Part shown: positions 11,470 to 22,760 of the stretch, piece after piece
Layout of the letters: each line of letters opens with the position of its first letter
How positions within the stretch are numbered: the first letter of the stretch is position 1
DNA from: Timema cristinae
Lineage: Eukaryota > Arthropoda > Insecta > Phasmatodea > Timematidae
Length of the DNA: 64,000 nt
Direction: 5' to 3'
Assembly: GCA_039000515.1 (NCBI GenBank)
Contig: JBCFYV010000012.1
Coordinates: 10,122,676-10,186,675 of the forward strand
Program-made: the position numbers and the translations under genes
The notes under the pieces: generated by a model
The model's database searches: none
The model's input: only the letters and a program-made list of their open reading frames with translations
Told to the model about the DNA's origin: nothing

Positions 11470-11737
11470 TAATAATAATAATAATAATATTTAGCACCGC
11501 GTCTTACTACCCGTTCGGGTTATACGCTTTAAGTACTAATTACGCTAATGGATTAGGAATTGGGAAGGTTGAATTAGAGGAAGTGAACCCGCATTTTCGT
11601 GGAGGGAGAGTGTAAAACCATTTAGGAAAAACCACCCCCAGTTTACCTGACCGAGATTCGAACCTCGATCTCCCCGTCCTCAGCAGTCAAGCTCAACACG
11701 ACAAGCGCGTTAGCCAACTACGCCACCGAGGCGGGTC
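11470..11737 (-). mobile_element. SINE-A1, full length, with target duplication
   Basis: Reverse-oriented tRNA-derived SINE: an AAT-repeat tail at 11470-11490, GCACCGCGTCTTACTACCCG, the body, CGAGATTCGAACC (B box on the minus strand), and the head ending GCCACCGAGGCGGG. A 12-bp duplication TGGTTCAAACAA flanks it at 11458-11469 and 11738-11749. It interrupts the right arm of the inverted-repeat element. A 60-codon frame across it is incidental. Confidence 0.9.
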
Positions 11738-11790
11738 TGGTTCAAACAAACTATATGTGCATTTGGAGCGTCGAGTTTCTGAACATTCTG

Positions 11791-13051
11791 TATTGTATAT
11801 ATGATATTTATGAATATACATATTCATATTCAAATTTACTTAGAAGTAGGCGACGAATGAAAACAGAAGAATGGGAAAAACCATTTGAATAAAAATAGTT
11901 CCAAAATATTTTAAATTATTGAATACTCGAAGAGTACATGTGTTTTTCTTACAACACGTAATACTTGTAATTTTTGATAATGTTTAGTATTCTTTTCAAA
12001 AGTAAATCCTATGCAATATCTGGCACGCAAACATGAATTGCCATGTTTTGTTAGTTCAAAATGGGATCCGCTTTTATCTCTATTTTTTGTTTGTGTTTGT
12101 TTTAACATCCTCCATATTACGCTAAGCTGAACGTGCAATCGACATGTCAAAGCGGGTATTCTCTGGTTCAGCGACCAAACACACTAGCACAGGGGTGAGG
12201 GGGACACAAAGAACTTAGGAAAGAGAGAGTAGAGAGATACAAAATAGAAGATAAAGAAAACTCATCAACTCGGGCAAGGTCTAGTAGGATACAATAAAAC
12301 CGCAATATTTAATAAGTTTTTTTGTGTGCATTTAAATTTAATATTTGAGAATTTAGTTAATAGATAATTGGACAATATTTTAACATCGGAATTAAAATGA
12401 AACTTTAGAACAATAAATCACTTTACTCATTACAGATTTTAAATAACATTTGAATTTTTTTTATGTTTTAATGTCAACTTTATTGTCAGATACAGGTTGT
12501 GTCAAGATATATTGACTGTTAGATAACTCGTATATGTGAAGAAGCAGTCTTAGAAGCAATACTCACATTTGTCTCGGTGTCGGTTAATGAAGAGGTCTAA
12601 GTAAAATCGTGGCCAAGTGCATTAGTTTTAAAATTGTGTTTTTAAAAATGTTTTTTATAATCTACTTCTACACAAATGTGGGCTATGTCCTTTCATTTAT
12701 TTTCTACATTCCTGCTCTTTAAAGTAAATAGTTAACAATCCTTGTGTAAGACTTAAACGTTTGTAAAAAACATACACAGATTTATTAAAGCCGGGACTTT
12801 TGAAGTTTCACGTTAGGTTAAATGCTCATGGTTCAATTCCATTGTACAGATACAAATTTAACAACTCATATCTTAGACTATACTTTTTACGCTAGCTAAA
12901 AACAGAAGATAGCCCAGTTATGTATTTTGACGAAACCGAAATGTACAGTAATCTTCAGGTAGTGAGAAAGTAATCTTGAATATTTGGGATTCGGGGTTCA
13001 CTAGAAGTATAATTCCAGGCTCTAATAGAGCCCTACACGATCCGTGAGACC
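11791..13051. other. AT-rich intergenic DNA
   Basis: A relic of the SINE-E type tail is visible at about 12660-12760 (CTACTTCTACACAAATGTGG, AACAATCCTTGTG). No gene recognised; the 79-codon minus frame at 11911-12150 has no domain. Confidence 0.45.
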
Positions 13052-13058
13052 GTCAACA

Positions 13059-13210
13059 ATATTATTATTATTATTATTATTAGCACCGCGTCTTACTACC
13101 CATTCGGGTTATACGCACTTACGCTAATGTGTAATGGTAGGGTGATTGTGAGATGAAATGAAGGACCTACAGTTTAACATGGAATCCGAACCACGGTAGA
13201 GGCCTGGCAT
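13059..13210 (-). mobile_element. SINE-B, 5'-truncated, with target duplication
   Basis: ATT repeats, then GCACCGCGTCTTACTACCC, then the B-type body (TGTGTAATGGTAGGGTG, GAATCCGAACCACGG), breaking off in GGCCTGGCAT. GTCAACA flanks both sides (13052-13058 and 13211-13217). Truncation at the 5' end with the 3' tail intact is typical of target-primed reverse transcription. Confidence 0.85.
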
Positions 13211-13339
13211 GTCAACATTAATAAAGTAATAATTAATACTGACAGTCTGACTGATCGTGCAGGGGCTCTATAAGGGTTTCAGCCATGTAGAGTACTTTAA
13301 AATACAGTAATATTACATATATACTCTGTATTATCACAG

Positions 13340-13470
13340 CATCTTACTACTTGTTCTGGTTACATACTCATGATGTAGGGCTGAGGAAGGGGCAGCTTAA
13401 AGGTAATCTACCCACATTTGCATGGAAGGAGAGTAGGAAATCGTACCAGTGCGCACGTGGACTAAATGTT
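13340..13470 (-). mobile_element. SINE-A2 relic
   Basis: AGCATCTTACTACTTGTTC followed by a body with ACCCACATTTGCATGGAAGG. Head not recognisable. Confidence 0.55.
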
Positions 13471-13599
13471 GTGTTCGTATAGTTATATTTGTCAGTGACA
13501 TGAAGGTTAGGGTTTTAATCTCGGCTGGGTATCCTGAGAATGTAGTTTTTCATCTCTCGTATTGTTTGGTGTCGGCATAGGCCTACTAGTAAACTGAAT

Positions 13600-14012
<413 letters not shown>

Positions 14013-14041
14013 ATTTCCTCCAAATAGTACCACATCCCATT

Positions 14042-14290
14042 TATTTTTTATTTATTTATTTATTTGAGGCACTAAACGGGGTCTTTCTGAACCGACTTAT
14101 CACATCAGCACATTATTTATAAATTAACTTAAATCTATAACAAACACAGCATGCAGCCCACAGCCATTGATTCATCATTGTGTAAAGGGCAGACCACCCT
14201 ACACCAACTATACATATTTAGGGCATGCCAGGAAATCGAACCAGGGACCCTTAGCTCAATAGACAAACACTACTAACTGAGCTAAGATAT
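14042..14290 (-). mobile_element. SINE-D copy
   Basis: A tail of TTTA repeats at 14042-14066, then ATCAGCACATTATTTATAAA and AACTTAAATCTATAAC. On the minus strand the head reads TTAGCTCAGTTAGTAGTG with B box CTGGTTCGATTTCC, a clear tRNA-like promoter. Its tail differs from that of SINE-A and SINE-B. Relatives at 36905-37100 and 55030-55275. Confidence 0.7.
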
Positions 14291-14947
14291 TGTACTACTC
14301 AATTAAAATATAAATGGGCCTATAAACTTTGCATTAGTAATAATAATAATAAGGATAAAGGAGAATAGCCTTTCGAGTAGTGAAACCTGTGGGAAAATAT
14401 AAAAGAGGGAGTTTTAAGAATAAATAAAAACATAACCTACCTATACAAATGGAGAAAGCGATAAAACCAATAGAGAAATAGAGGGGTGAAGAAGAACAGA
14501 TATTGTAGGGGGTAAAGAGGCAAATAGAACAAAGACAATCGTTACAGTACACGTATCGCTTTGTGTCTTTGTAAGGTCCGAACAAATCAGAGCAGGGTTG
14601 CCATCATATCATGCGATCTGTGTAGTGTAGCAGCATGAAAAAGACCACCGCGCATGGTGTGGTTTGGATTCGTTGTGATGTCGGGTAAGTGTAACACGCT
14701 CGGGCAGACCCAGCGTTTACCGCGTGGATATAGCGTTGAAAAGGCTTTCATTGAAACCTTTCTCCCCCACCCCAGCCATCCAACCACTTTTTTCTTTATA
14801 TTTTTTATCAACTCGATTGCTCGCTTGTTCCGAGCGAAGATTTTACCCTCTTTGTGCTTATGTATCAGGATATTATGTCTAGTGAAAGTGATAAGCTTTA
14901 CAAAGTAATGTTAGTTTGTCTGTAATGCTATATAATGGATTGTTTTT

Positions 14948-15183
14948 TAGCATCATGTCTTACTACCCGTTAGGGCTATACACCTATGTACTAATTACAC
15001 TAAGGTGTTGGGGTTTAGGAAGGTTTAATTTATAGAAAGTGCACCTGCACTTGCATGGAGGGTGGTTGGAAAACCATTTAGGAAAACCACCCGACTGGGT
15101 TTAAGCCCCAATCTCCCCGTCTTCGGCAGTGTAGTTTAACACGAGAGTAGCGCGTTAGACCACGTGGATACCATCGTGGGCTT
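14948..15183 (-). mobile_element. SINE-A2 copy
   Basis: TTAGCATCATGTCTTACTACC, the body with TGCACTTGCATGGAGG, and a head with GCGCGTTAGACCACGTGG. Complete in outline but diverged. Confidence 0.75.
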
Positions 15184-15364
15184 AAATAATGTTGATCTGG
15201 GAGTCTAGCTTAAACTTTCTAAACTTACATTGTATCGACAACAGTACGTTTAATATAACACACTCATCTATAGCGTATATAGACTAAGTAAATAGATTTT
15301 AGGATGAACTATTCTATAGATAGTATCTACATTACAATTTTCATAGACAGAGCCTTATTTGAAA

Positions 15365-15515
15365 TCTAAAAAAATCCTAGCTCTACCTTCACGTATTCAT
15401 ACGTCAAGTTATGTAATCTGCAGCTGTTACTTTTTATAGATATTATCAATACATATTACGTAACACGAATAATATAGTATTATTTATAAATGTTGACCAC
15501 AAATAAATGTAATAT
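15365..15515 (+). repeat. Unclassified dispersed repeat, copy 1
   Basis: TTATGTAATCTGCAGCTGTT, then ATAGATATTATCAATAC, then TGTTGACCAC. The same ordered motifs recur at 35365-35440, 57258-57365 and 62030-62165, and reversed at about 61440-61520. No coding frame, tRNA head or terminal repeat seen. Confidence 0.55.
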
Positions 15516-15629
15516 ATAAAAGTGTATTTCCACAAACAATTGATTGACTCTTTTGTTCTGTGTACAGTCTGTATATACTACTTATGACCATAAAGCAGTA
15601 TAAGATGTTATTCTTATATTACAATTCTT

Positions 15630-16075
15630 TGTTGTTGGCGAGGAGGTCAGTCAGGATTGAAATTACAGTTCTATATACGAAGATGTTTGTCCCTAAGGGT
15701 TTCCCATACTCTCTCCAGGCAAACATGGGTTCAATATTTTTAAATTCTACCTTCCTCATCCCTAGCCTATTACTGTAAATATGTAGATATCAAATACTGA
15801 TATTAAAACGCATTATACATAAAAAAAATATATGTATTTATATTAAATTTAAAAGCATGACGTATTTTACAGTTTTATGGTAATTTAATGATCGAACAAA
15901 CAAACATGTTAGTTTCGTCTAGTTTGGTTTGCTGGTGAAGGAAATTTTTGGACTAGTCCTATCCGGGTGTACCGAAGTGGATTTTACACGCTTTCCGCAC
16001 AAATACATGTGCTTTTACTCTAAATTTTACCTCCCTCACCCCTACCCCATTAATGTAAACGTGTGGATAACAAGG
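15630..16075 (+). mobile_element. Two SINE-A relics
   Basis: The first relic is at about 15630-15785 (TTCCCATACTCTCTCCAGGC, CTACCTTCCTCATCCC). The second is at about 15930-16075 (CCGGGTGTACCGAAGTGG, ACCTCCCTCACCCCTACCCC). Both keep only body and tail order. Confidence 0.45.
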
Positions 16076-16914
16076 ACCGGTCTCAAAGCACTCTATAAAA
16101 TAAGTTAGGTTTTAAAACATACTTTACATTCACGTGTTTTCACATTTTTTTCAATTGACCTCATTAGTGTTGGGATTTAAGAATGTATTCACAGTGCTAC
16201 GAGTTTCCATGATAAGAAATATCTTCATTTTCACACTCAAATTGAACTCTTAAGAGGTCTTGAAAGATACTCTTTTTTATTGGAGGATTCGTTTCCTTAG
16301 GATTCCAGTTGGCTCCACATTTTTACACGCTTTTTCACCCCTCTCCATCTTATTGAATTCTAAGCGTTTGGTATAAGAGACTTGGATAACGTTCAACAGA
16401 CGGAATATTAAACATTTTATGACCGAACAATTTCATCCCGAATATTCCCTTTTGAAACAACCATTCCTATTTTATTGTATATTATGGAGACGAATAAATC
16501 TTCTTAAGGACAAATTTCTCTAAATATTTTATGTAATAACTTATGATTTCCTGTTCTCACATATGATATATTTTCTATCGTCATCAAACATTTTAACAGT
16601 AACTTTGAAATGATAACTTTAAAAAATATTCCTCTAACTAAACATAATATGCCCCTAAAAAACAAAACACTGGAAAAAATAAATAAAATTTAATATTCTA
16701 TTAATTGTAATTCTATTAATTTTCAAATCAGATTGCTTATCCCACAACTGCTGCAGGCTTTTTGGAATTTCCATTTTTGTTCGTTATAATATTATTTTAC
16801 CATTTGACCCAAAAATATTGTATTTTCATTTGGGTGTTTACTGTTCATTTTTTAAACACATGAATAATATCAAGACAAGACTTACAAACTAACTTAGCCT
16901 AATAAGGTACATCC
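16076..16914. other. AT-rich intergenic DNA
   Basis: No gene seen. A SINE-D-tail-like stretch lies at about 16845-16905 (ACAAGACTTACAAACTAAC). Confidence 0.45.
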
Positions 16915-16925
16915 AACCCTAAAGT

Positions 16926-17206
16926 AATTATTATCATTATTATTATTATTATTATTATTTATAGCACCGTGTATTACTACCCGTTCGGCCTATACACTTA
17001 TGTACTAATTACAATAATGGTTTAGGAACTAGGAAGGTTTAATTGGAAGGGAGTATACCCGCATTTACGTGAAAGAAGGGTTGGAAACCATTTAGGGAAA
17101 GCCACCTTCAGTGCACCCGACTGGAATCGAACCCTGATCTCCCCATCTTCAGCATTCTAGTCTAACATGAGATTAGCACGTTAGACCACGTGGTCACCAA
17201 AGTGGT
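16926..17206 (-). mobile_element. SINE-A2 with target duplication
   Basis: A long ATT-repeat tail, GCACCGTGTATTACTACCCG, the body, ACCCGACTGGAATCGAACCC, and a head with TTAGACCACGTGGTCACC. An 11-bp duplication with one mismatch, AACCCTAAAGT (16915-16925) and AACCCTATAGT (17207-17217), supports the limits. Confidence 0.85.
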
Positions 17207-17217
17207 AACCCTATAGT

Positions 17218-18035
17218 CTAAATTGGCAGTTATATAACTACTGGTCCGCAAATATACTGTCGTGGTTCACGGAGGGAGGGGGGGGGGGATAATAAAACCT
17301 ATTACATTACTCAAACCTTTAATGTCCTTAAGGACAACACATTTGTGTGTGCAAGCCTTTTAAAGTGAGGAATGATGGTGTAAACATTCAGCTAAATTAA
17401 ACTGATTTTTTTTAAATGTGGAAACAGTAACTTACTATTCTTATTCTTGAGAACCAAAAACTAAATGCCATGGGTTGTATGCATCTCAATAATTTAAATT
17501 TATTTACATTCTGTTAACAAAGTAGCTCTAATTTACATTCGAATTCACAATTACATTTTTATTTTTATTTTTTTAACTTGAATACAATAAAAACTGTGTG
17601 ATTTTTTTCTATAATTGTATGTAAAAAATATAATTTCCTTTCATAATATTAATGATATTTTTTTCTCTTTAAATTTTCTAATCCTAGGTCTAGTATATTG
17701 AGGTTCTGTCACTGCACTATTTCATATATTCATTTAAAAGTTTTAGAACTATTCAGCTAGATATTCACTAATCGATTAGCAGGACTAGACCACATACTAA
17801 TAGTAAACTAATATCAAGCTAACCATTAACCAGTATTTAACCAGGTTCCTTTTATAATAATTGTGTTAAACCACTCTAATAGTTAACTATTGAGACGGGT
17901 CAGTACTACTTATAAAAAGTATTTTGTTTACTCTAAAGTATCAACACAAAAATACGCTGGAGCTTAAATTAAAATCACTTAAAATAAGTTCTCTCCCCGT
18001 CGCCTCGTCTTGACGTTTCTCCCCGTGTATGGCTA
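17218..18035. other. AT-rich intergenic DNA
   Basis: A G-rich run occurs near 17273-17288. No gene or repeat recognised otherwise. Confidence 0.45.
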
Positions 18036-18043
18036 CATTACAA

Positions 18044-18411
18044 CAGTTATTCTCAAAGTGGGGTAGGCGTACTCATGTATCCCCCGGGGTGTATGCGATG
18101 AAGCGGTAAAATAATTATACAAGTAGTATCCAGATTGTACAGTTAGCAACACTGTAAGCACACCCATCTCCCTGAGCACCCACAGATTGATAATGATAAT
18201 TTTGTTAGACTTGTTCAATCAATCAGGTCATTTTTTGTGTTTATTAATATATGTAGTTGTGTAAAGTAAACTGTAAATAGACACAAATAAATATATATAT
18301 TTTATTGTACACCCATTACTATAATAATCTATTTTACATCTGTACAAGGGGCACGTCAGTTACATAAATATTCCCAGGGGTACGTGAAGAATACAATTTT
18401 GAGAACCACTG
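18044..18411. mobile_element. Non-autonomous hAT element
   Basis: The left end CAGTTATTCTCAAAGTGGGG and right end TTTTGAGAACCACTG are imperfect inverted repeats of the CAGTGGTTCTCAA type known for hAT elements. The internal halves also pair (GTATCCCCCGGGGT and CCCAGGGGTACGTG). An 8-bp duplication, CATTACAA (18036-18043) and CATCACAA (18412-18419), fits hAT transposase. At 368 bp it cannot encode a transposase. Confidence 0.85.
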
Positions 18412-18454
18412 CATCACAAAATAATATTTTGGCCTATTAGCGAATTATTTTTTT

Positions 18455-18707
18455 CATCACCGCGTCCTACTACCCACCCGGGCTATACGTATACGTACTG
18501 ATTACGCTAATGTGTTAGGAATCAGGAAGGTTTAATTTAGAGGAAGTGTAGGCCTACCCGCATTTTCATGGAAGGCGAGTGGAAAACCATTTAAGGAAAC
18601 CACCCTTAGTATACCCAACAAGGATTCAAACCCCAGTCTCCTTGTAATTGGTGCCTTAGTCTACTGCGAGATTAACGCCTTAGACCATACGGCCACCGAA
18701 GTGGGCT
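18455..18707 (-). mobile_element. SINE-A2 copy
   Basis: CACCGCGTCCTACTACCC, then TACGCTAATGTGTTAGGAAT, then the head TTAGACCATACGGCCACCG. All modules present. Confidence 0.8.
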
Positions 18708-18799
18708 ATTGGCCCATTATTGGTGTATATGGACACAAGGGAACCCTTCATCACTTTCACATCTTCTCATACTCTATGACCACTACCACAATACCAACA

Positions 18800-19005
18800 C
18801 CAGTGGGCACGTGGTTTAAGGCGCCAGGCTAGTATTAGGTTGGATCGTCAGTGAACGGAAAGTTGAAGATTTAATCTCGGTCAGTTGCACTAAGGTTTTT
18901 TAAATGCTATTTATATTACTGTGTAGCTTCCATCCTCACACCACGCTAACGTGGGTGCACTTCCTATAAAACAACCTTCCCTGTACCTACCCTTTGATTG
19001 AGTTT
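18800..19005 (+). mobile_element. SINE-A relic
   Basis: CAGTGGGCACGTGGTTTAAG head, TTTAATCTCGGTCAG B-box region, and a CTAACGTGGGTGCACTTCC body. Diverged, and lacking the tail. Confidence 0.6.
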
Positions 19006-19414
19006 TAATAAACCTTATGTTCAACCTATTATTTAGAACAAAATAAATCACAAATCTAAACTTAAATCATGTTCCAGCGAGACACCCTGAGTCAGCTGTT
19101 TCTACTATATTGTGACGTCATATGATGTCATGCGCCATAATGAGTCATATATTGATAGTCCTATTTCGGAAGTAATAATTTTCTAAGTTTTATATTTAAA
19201 TTTAGATTGTCATTCGACAAATACCTAAATTGTATTTGATATACATAACTACGTAATATTAATTTTTATTTTTGAAAAAGCATATACATTCCCCATTGAA
19301 GGGATAAGAGAAAACAAACACGAAGGAAAGTTAACCTCTTATTCTTGGAATGTTTTCTAATATTAGAATTTCATATTTAGGTTATGTTCGTAGATATAAT
19401 TTAAATTAAAAGAA

Positions 19415-19698
19415 GGGTGACCAGGTGGTCTAGGGGTAAAGGTGTTGGACTTCTGTGCTGGGGTCTGGGGTTCAATCCTCGGTCCCGGCACAGATTTATC
19501 TGATTACCAAACCCTTCCTTCACCTCTGACAAGACATCTTGTGAATGTGGGGAATGCCAGGCCTCCACCGTGGTTCGGATTCCACTTTAAACTGTAGGTC
19601 CTTCATTTCATCTCACAATCACCCTACCATTACACATTAGCGTAAGTGCGTATAACCCGAACGGGTAGTAAGACGCGGTGCTAATAATAATAATAATA
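19415..19698 (+). mobile_element. SINE-B, full-length reference copy
   Basis: Head GGGTGACCAGGTGGTCTAGG with A box, then GGGGTTCAATCCTCGG as B box, a B-specific body (CAAGACATCTTGTGAATG, CCACCGTGGTTCGGATTCC), then the tail GCGTATAACCCGAACGGGTA and GACGCGGTGCTAA with AAT repeats. AAATTAAAA-like direct repeats flank it. The last roughly 37 bases before the microsatellite match SINE-A1, while head and body do not. Confidence 0.9.
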
Positions 19699-19761
19699 AA
19701 ATTAAAATAAAGATTCGTACACATATCATAAACATACGTAACTTCAAAGTGGTTAGTAGGT

Positions 19762-20010
19762 ACCCACCTCGGTGGCGTATTTAGCTAACGGGCTAGTTTC
19801 GTGATTAGCTAGACTGCCTAGGATGGGGATATCGAGGTTCGAATCTCGGTCAGGTGATCTGGGGGTGGGGGGTTCCTAAACGGTTTTCCACTCTCCCTTC
19901 ACGCAAATGTGGGTTCACTTCCTCTAAAAACCAACCTTCCCAATTCATTAACGTAATTAGTACTTAAGCGTACAATCCAAACGGGTAGTAAGACGCAGTG
20001 CTAAATAAAA
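19762..20010 (+). mobile_element. SINE-A1/A2 intermediate copy
   Basis: Head CCACCTCGGTGGCGTATTTA, B box GAGGTTCGAATCTCGG, tail CCAAACGGGTAGTAAGACGC ending GCTAAAT. It lacks the long ATT tail. Confidence 0.85.
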
Positions 20011-20680
20011 TAGTAAAAAAAGACTTGTTCCGTGAATTAAATTTATAAACTGACATCGAAAACTGCTCCTCAAATATTTCATTATAACATAATCGTCAAT
20101 CTTAATTTCGCAATCTCTGCTAATATAAATGTTCTAATGTTCAATTACGGCTCACGGGATCTGCTGCTCACTCTTATCTCGACGAACAGATGTGTGGGAA
20201 ATATCAGCTGGCGTACTCACCCTTCAGTCTTCACGTTCTGAGAGAAATCACATCAAAGATCAAAATGTCGTTAAATTCAGGAGAGGTTATTTTCAATCCC
20301 CTTTCCCTTCATTCATGTTTTTTACTCTCTTTCATTCTCTTGTCTTTTTCATCTAAAAATGGTATTTTTAAAAATGTTTTATCCGACTCCCTCATACCCG
20401 TCCCACTTCTATGATCCAACAGCACCCCCTTCCTCATTCCTTGAAAAAAGTTTTGAAATAAGAATATTTTTTTCCTGTGTGAGAACTCGCGAGAAATCTT
20501 GTATGACATGTTGACATTTTTTTTATTCGTGTGATAGAATGTCACATATTTCATTTGTCTATCTAGGAGGGTATCTATTTTTTTTTTCCTTTTCTCTGTA
20601 ATTTGGGGGAAAAGGTTTTTAAAAAATTGACTGTTTATTTATTTTGTACGTCTGATATTAATAGGCCAAATTTATAGGTA
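20011..20680. other. Intergenic DNA
   Basis: Short frames on both strands (20190-20414, 20309-20554) show no domain. Nothing else recognised. Confidence 0.4.
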
Positions 20681-20689
20681 AGTATAAGT

Positions 20690-20850
20690 AGGGTAGCTCA
20701 AAGTAAGTGCATCCACATCACCGTTGAGAGAGGATGAGAAAACGAAAATAGCTTGTAGAAATTACTCCTACTTCCCGGTGAAACCAGCCGGGATTCGAGC
20801 CCTGACATCACCCATCAATGGCAACCATATACTAGACTGGTCTAATAACT
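20690..20850 (-). mobile_element. SINE relic
   Basis: CAGCCGGGATTCGAGCCC retains the B-box complement, with a body-like GAGAGGATGAGAAAACG upstream. Family uncertain. Confidence 0.45.
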
Positions 20851-20966
20851 TCAATACTACAATACCACTTGTCTATAGTTGCGTGTGTAGATCTTGATTT
20901 CTGATAAACTTTGTTTCAAATCCCAGTGAAATATAAGGTCTAGAGCTGTATTTAAATTTTCGCTGC

Positions 20967-21212
20967 TGCTCCAGTGGCCACATGGTTCAAGGCATCACTC
21001 TTTCAACACCAGCTAATACTGGGAGATCGGGGTTCTATCCCGGTCGGGGGAACTAAAGGTGGTTTTCTTAAATAGGTTTCCACTCTTCCACGCAAATGCG
21101 GGTACACTTTCTCTAAAATGCAACCTTTATAATCCCTACCATATTAAAATAATTAGTACGGAGGCGTATAACCCAAACTGGTAATAAAACACGTTGCTAT
21201 ATAAAATAATAT
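20967..21212 (+). mobile_element. SINE-A2 copy
   Basis: CCAGTGGCCACATGGTTCAA head, GAGATCGGGGTTCTATCCCG, CACGCAAATGCGGGTACAC, and tail GCGTATAACCCAAACTGGTA. All modules present. Confidence 0.8.
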
Positions 21213-21282
21213 TTTCGTCTCGGGAGCCAACCCACCTCCCAAATTGTCCAGGTACAGTCCGGAACTCAATTATATGTACAGT

Positions 21283-21745
21283 CCTTAAGGCCTTGGCAAA
21301 AACTAAATTGATTTGAAGTAAAGGGTGAGTGAGAAGTTAAATAGAATTGGTTTGCTTGCTATTGGGCCGTTTGCACGAACTTTACCTATTAGATTTCAAA
21401 TCAACTTCACTCACTTCTCACTCACCCTTCACTTTTAATCATAATAATAATATTTAGCACCACGTCTTACTACCCGTTCGGATTATACGCTTTAAGTACT
21501 AATTACGCTAATGGATTAGGAGTTGGGAAGGTTGAATTAGAGGAAGTGAACCCGAATTTGCGTGAAGGGAGAGTGGAAAACCATTTAGGAAAAACCACCC
21601 CCAGTTCACCCGACCGAGATTCGAACCTCGATCTCCCCGTCCTCAGCCGTCGAGCTCAACACGACAAGCGCGTTAGCTAACTACGCCACCGAGGCGGGTC
21701 CACTTTTAATCATTCTCGTTTTTTGCATATGGTCCTTAATGTTCA
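21283..21745. mobile_element. MITE-like inverted repeat interrupted by SINE-A1
   Basis: AAGTAAAGGGTGAGTGAGAA (about 21318-21337) pairs with TTCTCACTCACCCTTCACTT (about 21415-21434). Beyond the inserted SINE the pairing resumes (GTCCTTAA left, GGTCCTTAA right), so the terminal repeats were near 60 bp before interruption. Superfamily unknown; no duplication identified. Confidence 0.5.
21443..21700 (-). mobile_element. SINE-A1 with target duplication
   Basis: AAT tail, GCACCACGTCTTACTACCCG, TTCGAACCTCGATCTCC, and head GCCACCGAGGCGGG. A 13-bp perfect duplication CACTTTTAATCAT lies at 21430-21442 and 21701-21713. Confidence 0.92.
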
Positions 21746-21858
21746 CATGGTGTCTGTGGGAGGTGCAAATGACCCAAAAGTCCAGTAGAGAGATTCCTGA
21801 CCATATTCTAAGTAATATAAATGTTTTCCCCATTTCGCTTTACAGGGAAAACCACTCA

Positions 21859-22760
21859 AGATACTCATAGATATGAGGCCAGTAGGATTGCGGTTCCTGT
21901 GTCAGGAGTACCTCCTTCCTGAAGATACTCATAGATATGAGGCCAGTAGGATTGCGGTTCCTGTGTCAGGAGTACCTCCTTCCTGAAGATACTCATAGAT
22001 ATGAGGCCAGTAGGATTGCGGTTCCTGTGTCAGGAGTACCTCCTTCCTGAAGATACTCATAGATATGAGGCCAGTAGGATTGCGGTTCCTGTGTCAGGAG
22101 TACCTCTTTCCTGAAGATACTCATAGATATGAGGCCAGTAGGATTGTAGTTCCTGTGTCAGGAGTACCACCTTCCTGAAGATACTCGTAGATATGAGGCC
22201 AGTAGGATTGCGGTTCCTGTGTCAGGAGTACCTCCTTCCTGAAGATACTCGTAGATATGAGGCCAGTAGGATTGCGGTTCCTGTGTCAGGAGTACCTCCT
22301 TCCTGAAGATACTCGTAGATATGAGGCCAGTAGGATTGCGGTTCCTGTGTCAGGAGTACCTCCTTCCTGAAGATACTCATAGATATGAGGCCAGTAGGAT
22401 TGCGGTTCCTGTGTCTGGAGTACCTCCTTCCTGAAGATACTCGTAGATATGAGGCCAGTAGGATTGCGGTTCCTGTGTCAGGAGTACCTCCTTCCTGAAG
22501 ATACTCGTAGATATGAGGCCAGTAGGATTGCGGTTCCTGTGTCAGGAGTACCTCCTTCCTGAAGATACTCGTAGATATGAGGCCAGTAGGATTGCGGTTC
22601 CTGTGTCAGGAGTACCTCCTTCCTGAAGATACTCATAGATATGAGGCCAGTAGGATTGCGGTTCCTGTGTCAGGAGTACCTCCTTCCTGAAGATACTCAT
22701 AGATATGAGGCCAATAGGATTGCGGTTCCTTTGTCAGGAGTACCTCCTTCCTGAAGATAC
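21859..22760. repeat. 64-bp tandem repeat, about 14 copies
   Basis: The unit runs from AGATACTCATAGATATGAGG through GTAGGATTGCGGTTCCTGTG to GGAGTACCTCCTTCCTGA, with an exact 64-base period. Copies differ mainly by CATAG/CGTAG in the first segment. The period is not a multiple of three, so the short minus frame across it is not a gene. Confidence 0.95.

Larger units (their letters stand above)
5329..11790. mobile_element. Inverted-repeat DNA element split by BEL-1 and a SINE
   Basis: The left arm (5329 to about 5495) and right arm (about 11350-11790) are reverse complements: the outer ends CATAGTGTTCGGGAACTC and GAGTTTCTGAACATTCTG pair, as do GCACAGCACCGGGAGAGC and the GCACAGCTCTGTTCTTCCGG side. 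A further right arm of the same family lies at 39720-39880 and ends GAGCACTCTG before TA. The TA-flanked CAGAGTGCTCGG-type end resembles Tc1/mariner-superfamily MITEs (inference). BEL-1 sits near the centre and a SINE-A1 in the right arm, so this is the oldest layer of the stack. Confidence 0.65.

Noticed and set aside
21859..22760. CRISPR-like array
   Set aside because: Units are contiguous with no unique spacers, and the DNA is animal nuclear; it is a tandem minisatellite. The same holds for the three other arrays.
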